Shown piece after piece: positions 1-6,038 of a stretch of 6,038 nucleotides of DNA (positions within the stretch are counted from its first letter, which is position 1; every line of letters starts with the position of its first letter). Under the pieces are notes generated by a model. That model was not told the origin of the DNA. It searched no databases and worked only from the letters and a program-made list of their open reading frames with translations. Source of the DNA: Pseudomonadota bacterium (GTDB taxonomy: Bacteria > Pseudomonadota > Gammaproteobacteria > Steroidobacterales > Steroidobacteraceae); NCBI GenBank assembly GCA_021817875.1, contig JAKAFQ010000276.1, positions 1 through 6,038 of the forward strand. The letters run 5' to 3'. A program made the translations under genes and the position numbers.

Positions 1-1734
1 AGCATGGTGCTGCTCACCGACCAGCGCGGACTGATCGTGCATTCGCTCGGGGACGCCGACTTCCTCGAGAAGGCCGAGCGCGTGGCGCTCAAGCCCGGCG
101 TGCTGTGGTCGGAGGACAGCAAGGGGACGAACGCGATCGGCACCGCGCTCGCCGAGCGCCGCCCGACGCTGGTGCACGGCAGCGAGCACTTCCTCACCGT
201 GAACCGCTTCCTCACCTGCTCGTGCTCGCCGATCCGCGATCCGCGCGGCGAGGTGATCGGGGCGCTCGATGTCTCGGGCCCGGAGGAAAGCTACCACGCC
301 CACACCATGGCGTTGGTCCGGATGTCGACGCAGATGATCGAGAATCACCTGTTCGTCGATCGGTTCGGCGAGTCGCTGCGCGTGCACTTCCACAGCCGTC
401 AGGAGCTGATGGGGACGCTGCTCGAGGGGATCGCCGCATTCGATGAGGCCGGACGGTTCCTGGCCGCCAATCCGAGCGGCCTCGCCCAGCTCGGCATCGA
501 TGCCGAGAGCGTGGCCGCGCACACGCTGCGCTCGCTGTTTGGCATCGATCCGGCGGCGCTGCTCGAGCGCTGCCGCGGCGATTCGCTGCTGCGGCTGTAC
601 CTGGCCGATGATACGCCGGTGGTGGCGCGGGTCGGGCTGCGCGCACACGCCCCGGCGCTCGCCGGTCGCAGCGGGCCGGACACGCCCGCCGATTGGGAGC
701 CGGCCGGGCCGTCCGCCCGAATGCCGGCGGGGGCCCACCTGCGCGCGCCCGCGAAGCCCTCCTGCGGTCCCACCCTGGAGGATCTCGACTCCGGCGATCC
801 GGCCGTGGCCGAGGTCCTCGCCAAAGTGCGCAAGGTGCGCTCGCACGACATTCCCATCGTCATCCTCGGCGAGACGGGGACGGGCAAGGAGCTGCTGGCG
901 CAGGCCATCCACCACGGCTCGCCCCGGCGGCACCAGCCCTTCATCGCCGTCGATTGCGCCTCGCTGCCGGAGTCTCTGATCGAGGCGGAGCTGTTCGGTT
1001 ACGAAGAGGGGGCGTTCACCGGCGCCCGCCGCCGCGGCAGCCCCGGCAAGATCCTGCTCGCCCACGGCGGGACGTTGTTCCTCGACGAGATCGGCGAGAT
1101 GCCCCTGGCGCTGCAGACACGCCTGCTGCGGGTGCTGCAGGAGCGCTCGGTGCGGCCCCTGGGCGGCCAGAAGGCGCTCGAGGTCGATATCGCGGTGATC
1201 TGCGCCACGCACCGCGATCTGAAGGACATGATGCGCCGCGGCGAGTTCCGTCAGGATCTGTATTACCGGCTGAACGGGCTGGTGGTGCGCCTGCCGCCGC
1301 TCAGACAGCGGCGCGACCTCGAGGCGCTGATCGGCCGGATCCTGAGCGCGCAGTGCGAGCGGCCCCCAATGCTCTCACCCGAGGTGCTCGCGCTGTTTCA
1401 ACGCTACGGCTGGCCGGGCAACATCCGGCAGCTGACCAACGTGTTGCGCACCGCGGCGGTCATGTCGGACGGGGGAGTGATCGGAAAGACCCAGTTGCCG
1501 GAGGATTTTCTGGACGATCTGGCCGAGCCCGGGCCGCCGGCGCCCGCGGCCGGCTGTGGCGGCGTGAAGCTGCGGGAACTGCGCGCGTCGGCGGTGAGCG
1601 CCATGCTGCAGCGCAATGCCGGCAACGTGTCGGCGGCGGCGCGGGCGCTCGGTGTCTCGCGCAACACGATCTACCGGGCGCTGAAGTCCACCCAGGGTGA
1701 TCCGGATCAGAGTCTCGCCGGCAGCAGCCGGTAG
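1..1734 (+). CDS. AcoR-type sigma-54-dependent transcriptional activator (5' partial)
   Basis: This is a cytoplasmic enhancer-binding protein that would activate sigma-54 RNA polymerase by ATP hydrolysis. The frame is open to the window edge (base 1 reads as Ser), and the visible part begins inside a GAF domain, so the Met at base 4 is probably internal. Numbered from that Met, the GAF sensor runs to about residue 117 and includes GTNAIGTAL at 41-49. A PAS-like segment follows (about 134-213), then a Pro/Ala-rich linker (about 214-255). The AAA+ core has Walker A GETGTGKE at 289-296, an intact sigma-54 contact loop GAFTGA at 336-341, Walker B GTLFLDE at 356-362 and WPGNIRQL at 470-477. A Fis-type HTH occupies about 531-562. 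The domain order and the GARRRGSPGKI context match the acetoin/alcohol-catabolism AcoR group, usually somewhat over 600 residues, so perhaps 60-100 residues are missing. Effector and target genes cannot be read here. The stop lies 28 bp inside the convergent ferritin-like gene. Confidence 0.92.
   Translation, partial: SMVLLTDQRGLIVHSLGDADFLEKAERVALKPGVLWSEDSKGTNAIGTALAERRPTLVHGSEHFLTVNRFLTCSCSPIRDPRGEVIGALDVSGPEESYHAHTMALVRMSTQMIENHLFVDRFGESLRVHFHSRQELMGTLLEGIAAFDEAGRFLAANPSGLAQLGIDAESVAAHTLRSLFGIDPAALLERCRGDSLLRLYLADDTPVVARVGLRAHAPALAGRSGPDTPADWEPAGPSARMPAGAHLRAPAKPSCGPTLEDLDSGDPAVAEVLAKVRKVRSHDIPIVILGETGTGKELLAQAIHHGSPRRHQPFIAVDCASLPESLIEAELFGYEEGAFTGARRRGSPGKILLAHGGTLFLDEIGEMPLALQTRLLRVLQERSVRPLGGQKALEVDIAVICATHRDLKDMMRRGEFRQDLYYRLNGLVVRLPPLRQRRDLEALIGRILSAQCERPPMLSPEVLALFQRYGWPGNIRQLTNVLRTAAVMSDGGVIGKTQLPEDFLDDLAEPGPPAPAAGCGGVKLRELRASAVSAMLQRNAGNVSAAARALGVSRNTIYRALKSTQGDPDQSLAGSSR
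1707..1734. other. Tail-to-tail coding overlap of regulator and ferritin-like gene
   Basis: The last nine codons and stop of the plus-strand regulator (TAG at 1732-1734) share 28 bp with the last codons and stop of the minus-strand ferritin-like gene (TGA at 1709-1707). Both frames read sensibly to their ends. No intrinsic terminator is visible near the junction, so transcripts from the two sides are expected to overlap unless Rho ends them. Confidence 0.85.
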
Positions 1735-2582
1735 AGCAGACGCGCCAGCGCCGGGACCAACCGCGGCCGGCGGAGCCGCGCATCGTAACCGGACATGCGC
1801 CGCTCGTTCTCCGCCAGGCAGCGCCGCAGCAACCCGTGCAGCATCACCGGCGCGGCGAGCCGCTGGTGCGCGCTCAGTGTGAAATTACCGGCGGGCGGGG
1901 CCGCGCTCGGCCGCGGCCCGCGGCTGAGGGCGCGTGCGGTCTTCAGCCGCGAGGCGAGCTGCTCGAGAATGATTCCGGCGCAGCGCAGCCGGAAGGCCGG
2001 GCGTTTCCACCAGGGCAGCTGCGCGCGGCGGGCCGCCACCCAGTTGACGAAGAACAGGATGTGCCGCACCTCCTCGTCCATCACCGGCTCGAAGAGGCGC
2101 ACCAGCCCCGGCGGAAAATAGCCCGACTCGCGGGCGAGGTCGAACAGGCCGAAGGCGAAGAACGAATCGAAGCACTCGCCGAAGCCGGCGAACAGAAAAT
2201 CGTGCTCCAGCGAGCGCGGCACGTACGGTGGCGCGGGCTCGATCGGGATGCGGTAATGCGCGGTCAGTGCCTGCAGCAGCCGGGCGTGCCGCTGCTCCTC
2301 GAAGCCCTGCAGCGCGATGGCGCGGCGCAGGGCCGGATCGGCCTCGAGCGCGGCGGCGGCGGTGACGGTGGCCGAGGTGACGGCCTCGGTCGCAACCGCC
2401 TCCTGCCAGAACGGCAGGCCGGTCAGCCGCGCGAGCTCGGACTCGGACAGCGTCGGCCAGTCGATGTTCTCCGGGGTGTACTCGCGGTGCGTGCCGATGA
2501 AGAAATCCGCGAGCAGACGGCGGTGCCCGGCCGACCCGATGCGGATCGTCGCCGCCTCACAGTCGGCTCGAGCTGCGGACAT
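1707..2582 (-). CDS. Ferritin-like di-iron protein, last gene of the hopanoid operon
   Basis: This 291-residue protein looks like a four-helix-bundle carboxylate-bridged di-iron protein; its substrate is unknown. Candidate metal ligands follow the usual order of Glu, ExxH, Glu, ExxH: E66, E96/H99 (in FEEQRH), E136 (in FGECF) and E171/H174 (in DEEVRH). The spacing fits two helix pairs. The ATG at 2582 is chosen because AAGGAG lies 7 nt upstream; the frame stays open a further 45 codons to another ATG at 2717, but that extension is low-complexity Ser/Arg sequence out of frame with hpnL and looks like shadow coding. The gene overlaps the hpnL stop by 26 bp, so it should be co-transcribed and coupled. 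After the bundle comes a Pro/Ala-rich stretch (about 221-232) and an Arg-rich, Leu-rich C-terminus (nine Arg and one Asp in 261-291) that could contact membranes. It is not a known hpn-named protein to me. A role in hopanoid oxidation or protection is inference from position only. Confidence 0.87.
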   Translation of the reverse strand: MSAARADCEAATIRIGSAGHRRLLADFFIGTHREYTPENIDWPTLSESELARLTGLPFWQEAVATEAVTSATVTAAAALEADPALRRAIALQGFEEQRHARLLQALTAHYRIPIEPAPPYVPRSLEHDFLFAGFGECFDSFFAFGLFDLARESGYFPPGLVRLFEPVMDEEVRHILFFVNWVAARRAQLPWWKRPAFRLRCAGIILEQLASRLKTARALSRGPRPSAAPPAGNFTLSAHQRLAAPVMLHGLLRRCLAENERRMSGYDARLRRPRLVPALARLLYRLLPARL

Positions 2583-3540
2583 GCTGTAACTCCTTGCGTC
2601 CCTCGATCCAGTACCAGGACAGCAGCGCCGGAGTGCCGAAGAGGATCTCGCGCATGCGCTTGGCGAGCGAGAGCGCCAGCGCCAGGTCGCCGTCGATGCC
2701 GAGCAGGTGCCCGACACCGACCAGGGTCGCCTCCTGCACGCCGAGTCCGGCCGGCACCAGAAAGATGAAATTGCGCGCCGCCTGCGTCAGGCTTTCGAGG
2801 GCGAGCGCCGCGCCGAAACCGACCGGATGACCCAGCCAGCGCAGCGCCAGCCAGGTCTCGATGGTGCCGGAGATCATGCCGATGAGCTGCCAGGAGAGCG
2901 TCTGCAGCAGGCGCAGCCGCTGTGCGATGAGCCGGCGGATGGCCGCATCGAGGCTGGCGGACTTGCCGTTGAGGAAACTCAGCGTTTCTTCCCCGAGCAG
3001 CCGCACCGCCGTTTTCTCCAGCCGCTCGAACACCGAGCCGTAGCGCAGCAGGATCCCGAGCAGCACGATCACCGGCAGAGTGGCGCCGAGTCCGATCAGC
3101 GCGCCGCTCGCCGAATGCACGGTATGCGTCAGACGCAGCAGGCAGGTGACCCCGAGGGCGACGAACAGGTACTGGCTGAACAGCGTGAGCAGCGTCTCGG
3201 TCGTGACGCTCGCGGCCGCCTGCACCCCCTCGATGCCGGTGGCGGTCAGCAGGCGGATGCCCACCAGCTCGCCGCCGATGTTGGCGACGGGCAGCAGCCG
3301 GTTGACCGCTTCGCGCACGGTGGCGATCCACAACAGGAGACCCGCGGGAACGCGGCGCTCGATCAGCGCCTGCCAGCCGCGCGAGTCGAGCAGCAGCGGC
3401 AGCACATGCAGCGGCACGAGCCACAGCAGCACCCAGCCGGCGCGCATCAGCGGCCTCACGATCGAGCCGCCCTCGTGCACGATCAGGCCGATCAGCAGGG
3501 CGAGGCCGGCGAACAGCGCGATGCGGACGGCGGTTCTCAT
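2557..3540 (-). CDS. hpnL: HpnL, hopanoid-associated integral membrane protein
   Basis: This 327-residue polytopic inner-membrane protein resembles the lysylphosphatidylglycerol synthase transmembrane (UPF0104-like) family without a catalytic soluble domain. Hydrophobic segments are visible near residues 5-21, 36-51, 114-135, 147-165, 215-234 and 255-280, with further candidates between and after them. Family-like signatures are REAVNRLLPVANIGGE at 76-91 and VPAGLGVQEA at 262-271. The protein is associated with hopanoid clusters; a lipid flipping or transport role is proposed for relatives but not shown by this sequence. Its ATG (3540-3538) overlaps the hpnK TGA by four bases (ATGA), and no clear Shine-Dalgarno precedes it, so translation probably depends on coupling to hpnK. 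The 3' end carries the ribosome binding site of the next gene. A generic UPF0104 protein is the alternative, but the position directly after hpnK favours HpnL. Confidence 0.9.
   Translation of the reverse strand: MRTAVRIALFAGLALLIGLIVHEGGSIVRPLMRAGWVLLWLVPLHVLPLLLDSRGWQALIERRVPAGLLLWIATVREAVNRLLPVANIGGELVGIRLLTATGIEGVQAAASVTTETLLTLFSQYLFVALGVTCLLRLTHTVHSASGALIGLGATLPVIVLLGILLRYGSVFERLEKTAVRLLGEETLSFLNGKSASLDAAIRRLIAQRLRLLQTLSWQLIGMISGTIETWLALRWLGHPVGFGAALALESLTQAARNFIFLVPAGLGVQEATLVGVGHLLGIDGDLALALSLAKRMREILFGTPALLSWYWIEGRKELQHVRSSSRL
2590..2595 (-). promoter_or_regulatory. Ribosome binding site of the ferritin-like gene
   Basis: AAGGAG, the strongest Shine-Dalgarno sequence in the window, lies inside the 3' end of hpnL and 7 nt before the ATG at 2582. 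It fixes the start of the ferritin-like gene and suggests that gene can be translated well on its own rather than only by coupling. Confidence 0.85.
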
Positions 3541-4409
3541 GCGGCACGCGCCGCCCGGGCGCTCTGCCGGGCACGGATCAGACCGAGGAAACCACCGGTG
3601 GCCGCGCCCGCCGCGCCGATCGCCGCGCGCACGCGCGGGCTGAGCAGCGCATCGAGCTCGTCACGGTGGCGGTAATCGCGCATCGCCGGCGTCAGGCCGT
3701 CGCGGCGGGCCGGATGCAGGTAGATCTCGCTCGCCCCCTCGGGCAGGCGCGTCAGGATCGAGAGCAGCGCCGCCTCGTCCATCGCGCCGCTGCCGCTCAC
3801 CCCGAACACCTGGTCGTTGTGCGCCACGCCCGCGGTCTTCAGCCGGTGGCGCATGATCGAGAGCCAGGGCAGCAGCAGCCCGGACGCCGCTCCCTTCAGC
3901 GGTCCGGCGCGGCGGGCCGCCCACGCCGGCTCCCGGGGCAGCCGCACGGCGGCGAGGCCGAACTGCCGGCCGATGCGCAGCAGCATCTCTAACAGTGTCG
4001 GATGCAGGTGAAAGTGTTTGTGGGCATTGACATGGTCGAGCACCAGCCCGGTGTCGGCGAACGCCTGGAACTGGGCGCGGATCTCGGCTTCGAGCTGTCG
4101 CCGGACCGACGGCAGGGCGAAAAACCGCATGCCGTCGCGCGCCATGTGCTCACCGAAGCGCCCCGAGGCATCGACGAGCGCGGGAATGCGCTGTGGCGGC
4201 AGCACCGAGTGACCATCGGCGAGCACCAGGTGCAGGCCGACCGCGAGCCCGGGCAGCGAGCGGGCGCGTCGCACCGCGTCGGCCGCCGCCGGCGCGCCGA
4301 CCATGAGACTCGCCGCGGTGAGCACGCCCGCGCCGGCCGCGTGCTCCACGGCCTCGTTGACGGCCTGGTGCAGGCCGAAGTCATCTGCGGTGACGATGAG
4401 GAACTTCAA
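3537..4409 (-). CDS. hpnK: HpnK, YdjC/ChbG-family hopanoid sugar deacetylase
   Basis: This 290-residue protein belongs to the YdjC/ChbG carbohydrate deacetylase family. In hopanoid producers HpnK is assigned the removal of acetate from the N-acetylhexosamine attached to bacteriohopanetetrol, giving BHT-glucosamine. The N-terminus MKFLIVTADDFG carries the family ADDFG motif (D9, D10). Other metal or catalytic candidates are H60 in GLHL, the cluster DHVNAHKHFHLHP at 125-137 (H126, H130, H132, H134, H136) and H232 in YLHPA. No signal peptide is seen, so it should act on the cytoplasmic side. The start is TTG at 4409-4407: it gives the family N-terminus exactly, and no in-frame ATG or GTG occurs in the gap upstream. 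Only a weak GAG (4416-4418) sits at Shine-Dalgarno distance, and G/C-run hairpins lie just upstream, so initiation is probably weak or controlled. The stop overlaps the hpnL start. Confidence 0.94.
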   Translation of the reverse strand: MKFLIVTADDFGLHQAVNEAVEHAAGAGVLTAASLMVGAPAAADAVRRARSLPGLAVGLHLVLADGHSVLPPQRIPALVDASGRFGEHMARDGMRFFALPSVRRQLEAEIRAQFQAFADTGLVLDHVNAHKHFHLHPTLLEMLLRIGRQFGLAAVRLPREPAWAARRAGPLKGAASGLLLPWLSIMRHRLKTAGVAHNDQVFGVSGSGAMDEAALLSILTRLPEGASEIYLHPARRDGLTPAMRDYRHRDELDALLSPRVRAAIGAAGAATGGFLGLIRARQSARAARAA

Positions 4410-4418
4410 TGAACGCTC

Positions 4419-4440
4419 GGGGGAATCCCCCCTGCGGGGG
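4419..4440 (-). promoter_or_regulatory. Alternating C-run/G-run/C-run hairpins in the hpnJ-hpnK gap
   Basis: In the transcript sense the order is five C (4440-4436), GCA, six G (4432-4427), ATT, five C (4423-4419). The central G run can pair with either flank, giving two mutually exclusive hairpins of about 5 bp with 3-nt loops. The element ends 9 nt before the TTG start of hpnK. No U tract follows, so it does not look like an intrinsic terminator. A translational or RNA-stability role is inferred; the rest of the 79-nt gap (4441-4488) shows nothing recognisable apart from a GCGGCCGC palindrome at 4477-4484. Confidence 0.45.
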
Positions 4441-4488
4441 TGTTCGGGCCGCGTGTCACGGGGGTCCCTGTCGCGGGCGGCCGCGCAC

Positions 4489-5913
4489 TCACGCCTCGTG
4501 CGCCCGCAGGAAGCGGAAGAACTCCACGCCCTCGCGCAGCCGCCGCTTGGTCATCTCCCAGCTGCGCAGCATCTCGCCGGTGAGCTCGGCGATTTTGCGC
4601 GGCCGGAAGTAGAAGCGCTTGTAGAAGGTTTCGACCGCGTGATAGATCTCTTTGGCCGACAGGTGCGGATAGCTGATGGGCGAGAGCTGCACGCCGCGGT
4701 CGTTGACCAGGTTGAGGTTCTCGTGCGCGGTGATCCAGCCGTTTTCGACCGCCTCGCTGTACAACTGCGTGCCGGGGTAGGGGGCGGCGAGGGACACCTG
4801 GATGGTGTGCGGATTGATCTCCATCGCGAACTGGATGGTCTCGCGGATGGTCTCGCGGGTCTCGCCCGGCAGCCCCAGGATGAACGTGCCGTGGATGGTG
4901 ACGCCGAGCTTGCGACAGTCGCTGGTGAAGCGCCGCGCGATGTCGGTGCGCAGCCCCTTGCGGATGTTGTGCAGAATCTGGTCGTTGCCGGACTCGTACC
5001 CGACGAGCAGCAGCCGCAGCCCGTTGTCCCGCATGATCTTCAGCGTTTCGTAGGGCACGTTGGCCTTGGCGTTGCACGACCAGGTGACGCCGAGCTTGCC
5101 GAGACCGCGGGCGATCTCCTCGACACGGGGCCGGAAGTCGGTGAAGGTGTCGTCGTCGAAGAAGATCTCCTTCACCTGCGGCATGTGTTCCTTGACCCAG
5201 CGCACCTCCTCGACCACGCTCGCGGCGCTGCGCACCCGGTAGCGATGGCCGCCCACGGTCTGCGGCCAGAGGCAGAAGGTGCACTTGGAGCGGCAGCCGC
5301 GCCCGGTGTAGAACGAGACGTAGGGGTGCTGCAGGTAACCGATGAAGTAGTTCTCGATGGTGAGGTCGCGCTGGTAGACCGGGGTGACCCACGGCAGATC
5401 GTCCATGTTCTCGATCATCGGCCGCGCGGGATTGTGCTCGATCTGCCCGTCGGGGCGGCGGAAGGACAGGCCCATGATGCCGGCGAGGGGACGGCCCTCG
5501 GCGACTTCCTTGCAGGTGTAGTCGAATTCCTCGCGGGCCACGAAGTCGATGGCGCGCGAGGCGCCGAGCGATCCGTCCGGATCGACGGCGACTTTCGCGC
5601 CCACCATGCCGACGAGCAGCCGCGGGTTTTCCTCCTTCAGCAGTTCCGCCACCCGGGCGTCGGTCGGAAACGAGGGCGAGCTGGTATGCAGGACGACGAG
5701 GTCGTACTGGCGCGCGAGCGGCAGCACCTCGGCCATCGACAGCCCGTCCGCCGGGGCATCGAGCAGGCGGCTGCCGGGCACCAGCGCCGCCGGCTGCGCC
5801 AGCCAGGTCGGGTACCAGAACGAACGGATTTCCCGCTTCGCCTGGTAGCGCGCGCCGGCCCCGCCATCGAAGCCGTCGAACGACGGGGCCTGCAGAAAGA
5901 GCGTCTTCATCAT
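4489..5913 (-). CDS. hpnJ: HpnJ, hopanoid-associated radical SAM enzyme
   Basis: This 474-residue radical SAM protein has the iron-sulfur motif CRSKCTFC, with C207, C211 and C214 (CxxxCxxC). The N-terminal part, about residues 60-150, looks like the Rossmann-type cobalamin-binding fold found in class B radical SAM proteins, but I see no DxHxxG motif. FFDDDTFTDF at 251-260, GYESGN at 305-310 and GTFILGLPGET at 342-352 are typical of that group. Mutant studies in Burkholderia place HpnJ after HpnK, converting the glucosamine headgroup of the hopanoid to the aminocyclitol of BHT cyclitol ether. Start: two adjacent ATGs (5913 and 5910); GAGGA at 5921-5925 is 7 nt from the first, which is chosen. 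The frame stays open another 40 codons to 6033, but that extension overlaps the hpnI tail and is not coding-like. The stop is followed by 79 nt before hpnK. Confidence 0.95.
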   Translation of the reverse strand: MMKTLFLQAPSFDGFDGGAGARYQAKREIRSFWYPTWLAQPAALVPGSRLLDAPADGLSMAEVLPLARQYDLVVLHTSSPSFPTDARVAELLKEENPRLLVGMVGAKVAVDPDGSLGASRAIDFVAREEFDYTCKEVAEGRPLAGIMGLSFRRPDGQIEHNPARPMIENMDDLPWVTPVYQRDLTIENYFIGYLQHPYVSFYTGRGCRSKCTFCLWPQTVGGHRYRVRSAASVVEEVRWVKEHMPQVKEIFFDDDTFTDFRPRVEEIARGLGKLGVTWSCNAKANVPYETLKIMRDNGLRLLLVGYESGNDQILHNIRKGLRTDIARRFTSDCRKLGVTIHGTFILGLPGETRETIRETIQFAMEINPHTIQVSLAAPYPGTQLYSEAVENGWITAHENLNLVNDRGVQLSPISYPHLSAKEIYHAVETFYKRFYFRPRKIAELTGEMLRSWEMTKRRLREGVEFFRFLRAHEA

Positions 5914-5920
5914 GAGTGCA

Positions 5921-5925
5921 TCCTC
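5921..5925 (-). promoter_or_regulatory. Ribosome binding site of hpnJ
   Basis: GAGGA lies 7 nt before the ATG at 5913 and shares bases with the upstream hpnI TGA (5924-5926), an arrangement that favours termination-reinitiation. It supports 5913 over the second ATG at 5910, which would have a 10-nt spacer. Confidence 0.8.
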
Positions 5926-6038
5926 AGGTAATCGGGCGCGCCGAGCCGTCGCGGGCGACGCGGTAGCGCTGCTGCCGCCAGTGCACCTCCCGCGCCGCGA
6001 AACCCCGGCACCAGAGCGCAAAGGCGAGCACATCGCCT
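5924..6038 (-). CDS. hpnI: C-terminal end of probable HpnI glycosyltransferase (5' partial)
   Basis: Thirty-seven complete codons and a TGA (5926-5924) can be read in from the window edge, beginning GDVLAFALWCRGFAAREVHW. The end of the fragment, with WRQQRYRVARDG, resembles the tail of ceramide-glucosyltransferase-like GT2 proteins such as HpnI, where a WR-x-RYR-type segment follows the last membrane helices. HpnI is credited with adding N-acetylhexosamine to bacteriohopanetetrol, the substrate-forming step for HpnK and HpnJ. Only 10 nt separate its stop from the hpnJ ATG, and the stop codon shares bases with the hpnJ ribosome binding site, so it belongs to the same operon. The identity rests on a short tail plus context; another glycosyltransferase cannot be excluded. 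Confidence 0.72.
   Translation of the reverse strand, partial: GDVLAFALWCRGFAAREVHWRQQRYRVARDGSARPIT

Noticed and set aside
1762..1780. CGCGGC / GCCGCG inverted repeat near the convergent gene ends, a possible terminator
   Set aside because: It has only a 6-bp stem, lies wholly inside the ferritin-like coding region and has no T run on either strand, so chance in GC-rich DNA is enough.
2583..2717. Longer ferritin-like protein starting at the ATG at 2717
   Set aside because: The extra 45 residues are Ser/Arg-rich and lie out of frame within hpnL; the strong AAGGAG at 2590-2595 points to the ATG at 2582.
2423..3574. Minus-strand open frame of about 380 codons overlapping hpnL
   Set aside because: The product is Arg/Ala-rich low-complexity sequence, while hpnL in the neighbouring frame has membrane segments and family motifs.
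4419..4440. Intrinsic terminator between hpnJ and hpnK
   Set aside because: The stems are only about 5 bp and no U tract follows on the minus strand; the genes on both sides belong to the same pathway and strand.
4834..4866. Short near-tandem repeat (three copies of a unit with tctcgcgg/tctcgcgggt)
   Set aside because: It encodes the repeated R-E-T of HpnJ residues 351-359, a common pattern after GLPG in radical SAM proteins; not a DNA repeat of its own.
4303..5931. Long plus-strand open frame (about 540 codons) opposite hpnJ and the start of hpnK
   Set aside because: It is antiparallel to two clearly recognisable genes, its product has no domain I recognise, and GC-rich coding DNA commonly leaves the opposite strand open. 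It is a shadow frame.

Overview
The window is GC-rich throughout and tightly packed, with no stretch longer than 79 bp left uncovered by a gene. It reads as a proteobacterial chromosome. The AcoR-type sigma-54 activator and the hpnI-J-K-L gene order would fit a high-GC beta- or gammaproteobacterium, but the taxon is an inference and I cannot name it from 6 kb. I see no mobile element, tRNA, rRNA or CRISPR array.

Left part, plus strand (1-1734): the 3' nine-tenths or so of a sigma-54-dependent enhancer-binding regulator of the AcoR type (GAF, PAS-like, AAA+ and Fis-type HTH). Its true start lies before the window.

Right part, minus strand (6038 down to 1707): a compact hopanoid-tailoring operon. 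In transcription order it holds the last 37 codons of a probable hpnI (glycosyltransferase), then hpnJ (radical SAM), hpnK (YdjC/ChbG-type deacetylase), hpnL (multi-pass membrane protein) and finally a ferritin-like di-iron protein with no standard hpn name. The junctions are a 10-nt gap (hpnI/hpnJ), a 79-nt gap holding G/C-run hairpins before a TTG start (hpnJ/hpnK), an ATGA 4-nt overlap (hpnK/hpnL) and a 26-nt overlap with a strong internal Shine-Dalgarno (hpnL/ferritin-like gene). The last gene meets the regulator tail to tail, and the two coding regions overlap by 28 bp.

How it works together: genetic work on Burkholderia hopanoids assigns HpnI to adding an N-acetylhexosamine to bacteriohopanetetrol (BHT), HpnK to deacetylating it to BHT-glucosamine, and HpnJ to converting the sugar to the five-membered aminocyclitol of BHT cyclitol ether. 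HpnL is a putative lipid transport or accessory membrane protein. The operon therefore predicts an organism that makes BHT cyclitol ether. The least explained part is the coupled ferritin-like di-iron protein, which has both ExxH metal motifs and an Arg-rich tail, and could be an uncharacterised oxidative or protective step in this lipid pathway. The regulator is probably tied to genes upstream of the window rather than to the hopanoid genes.
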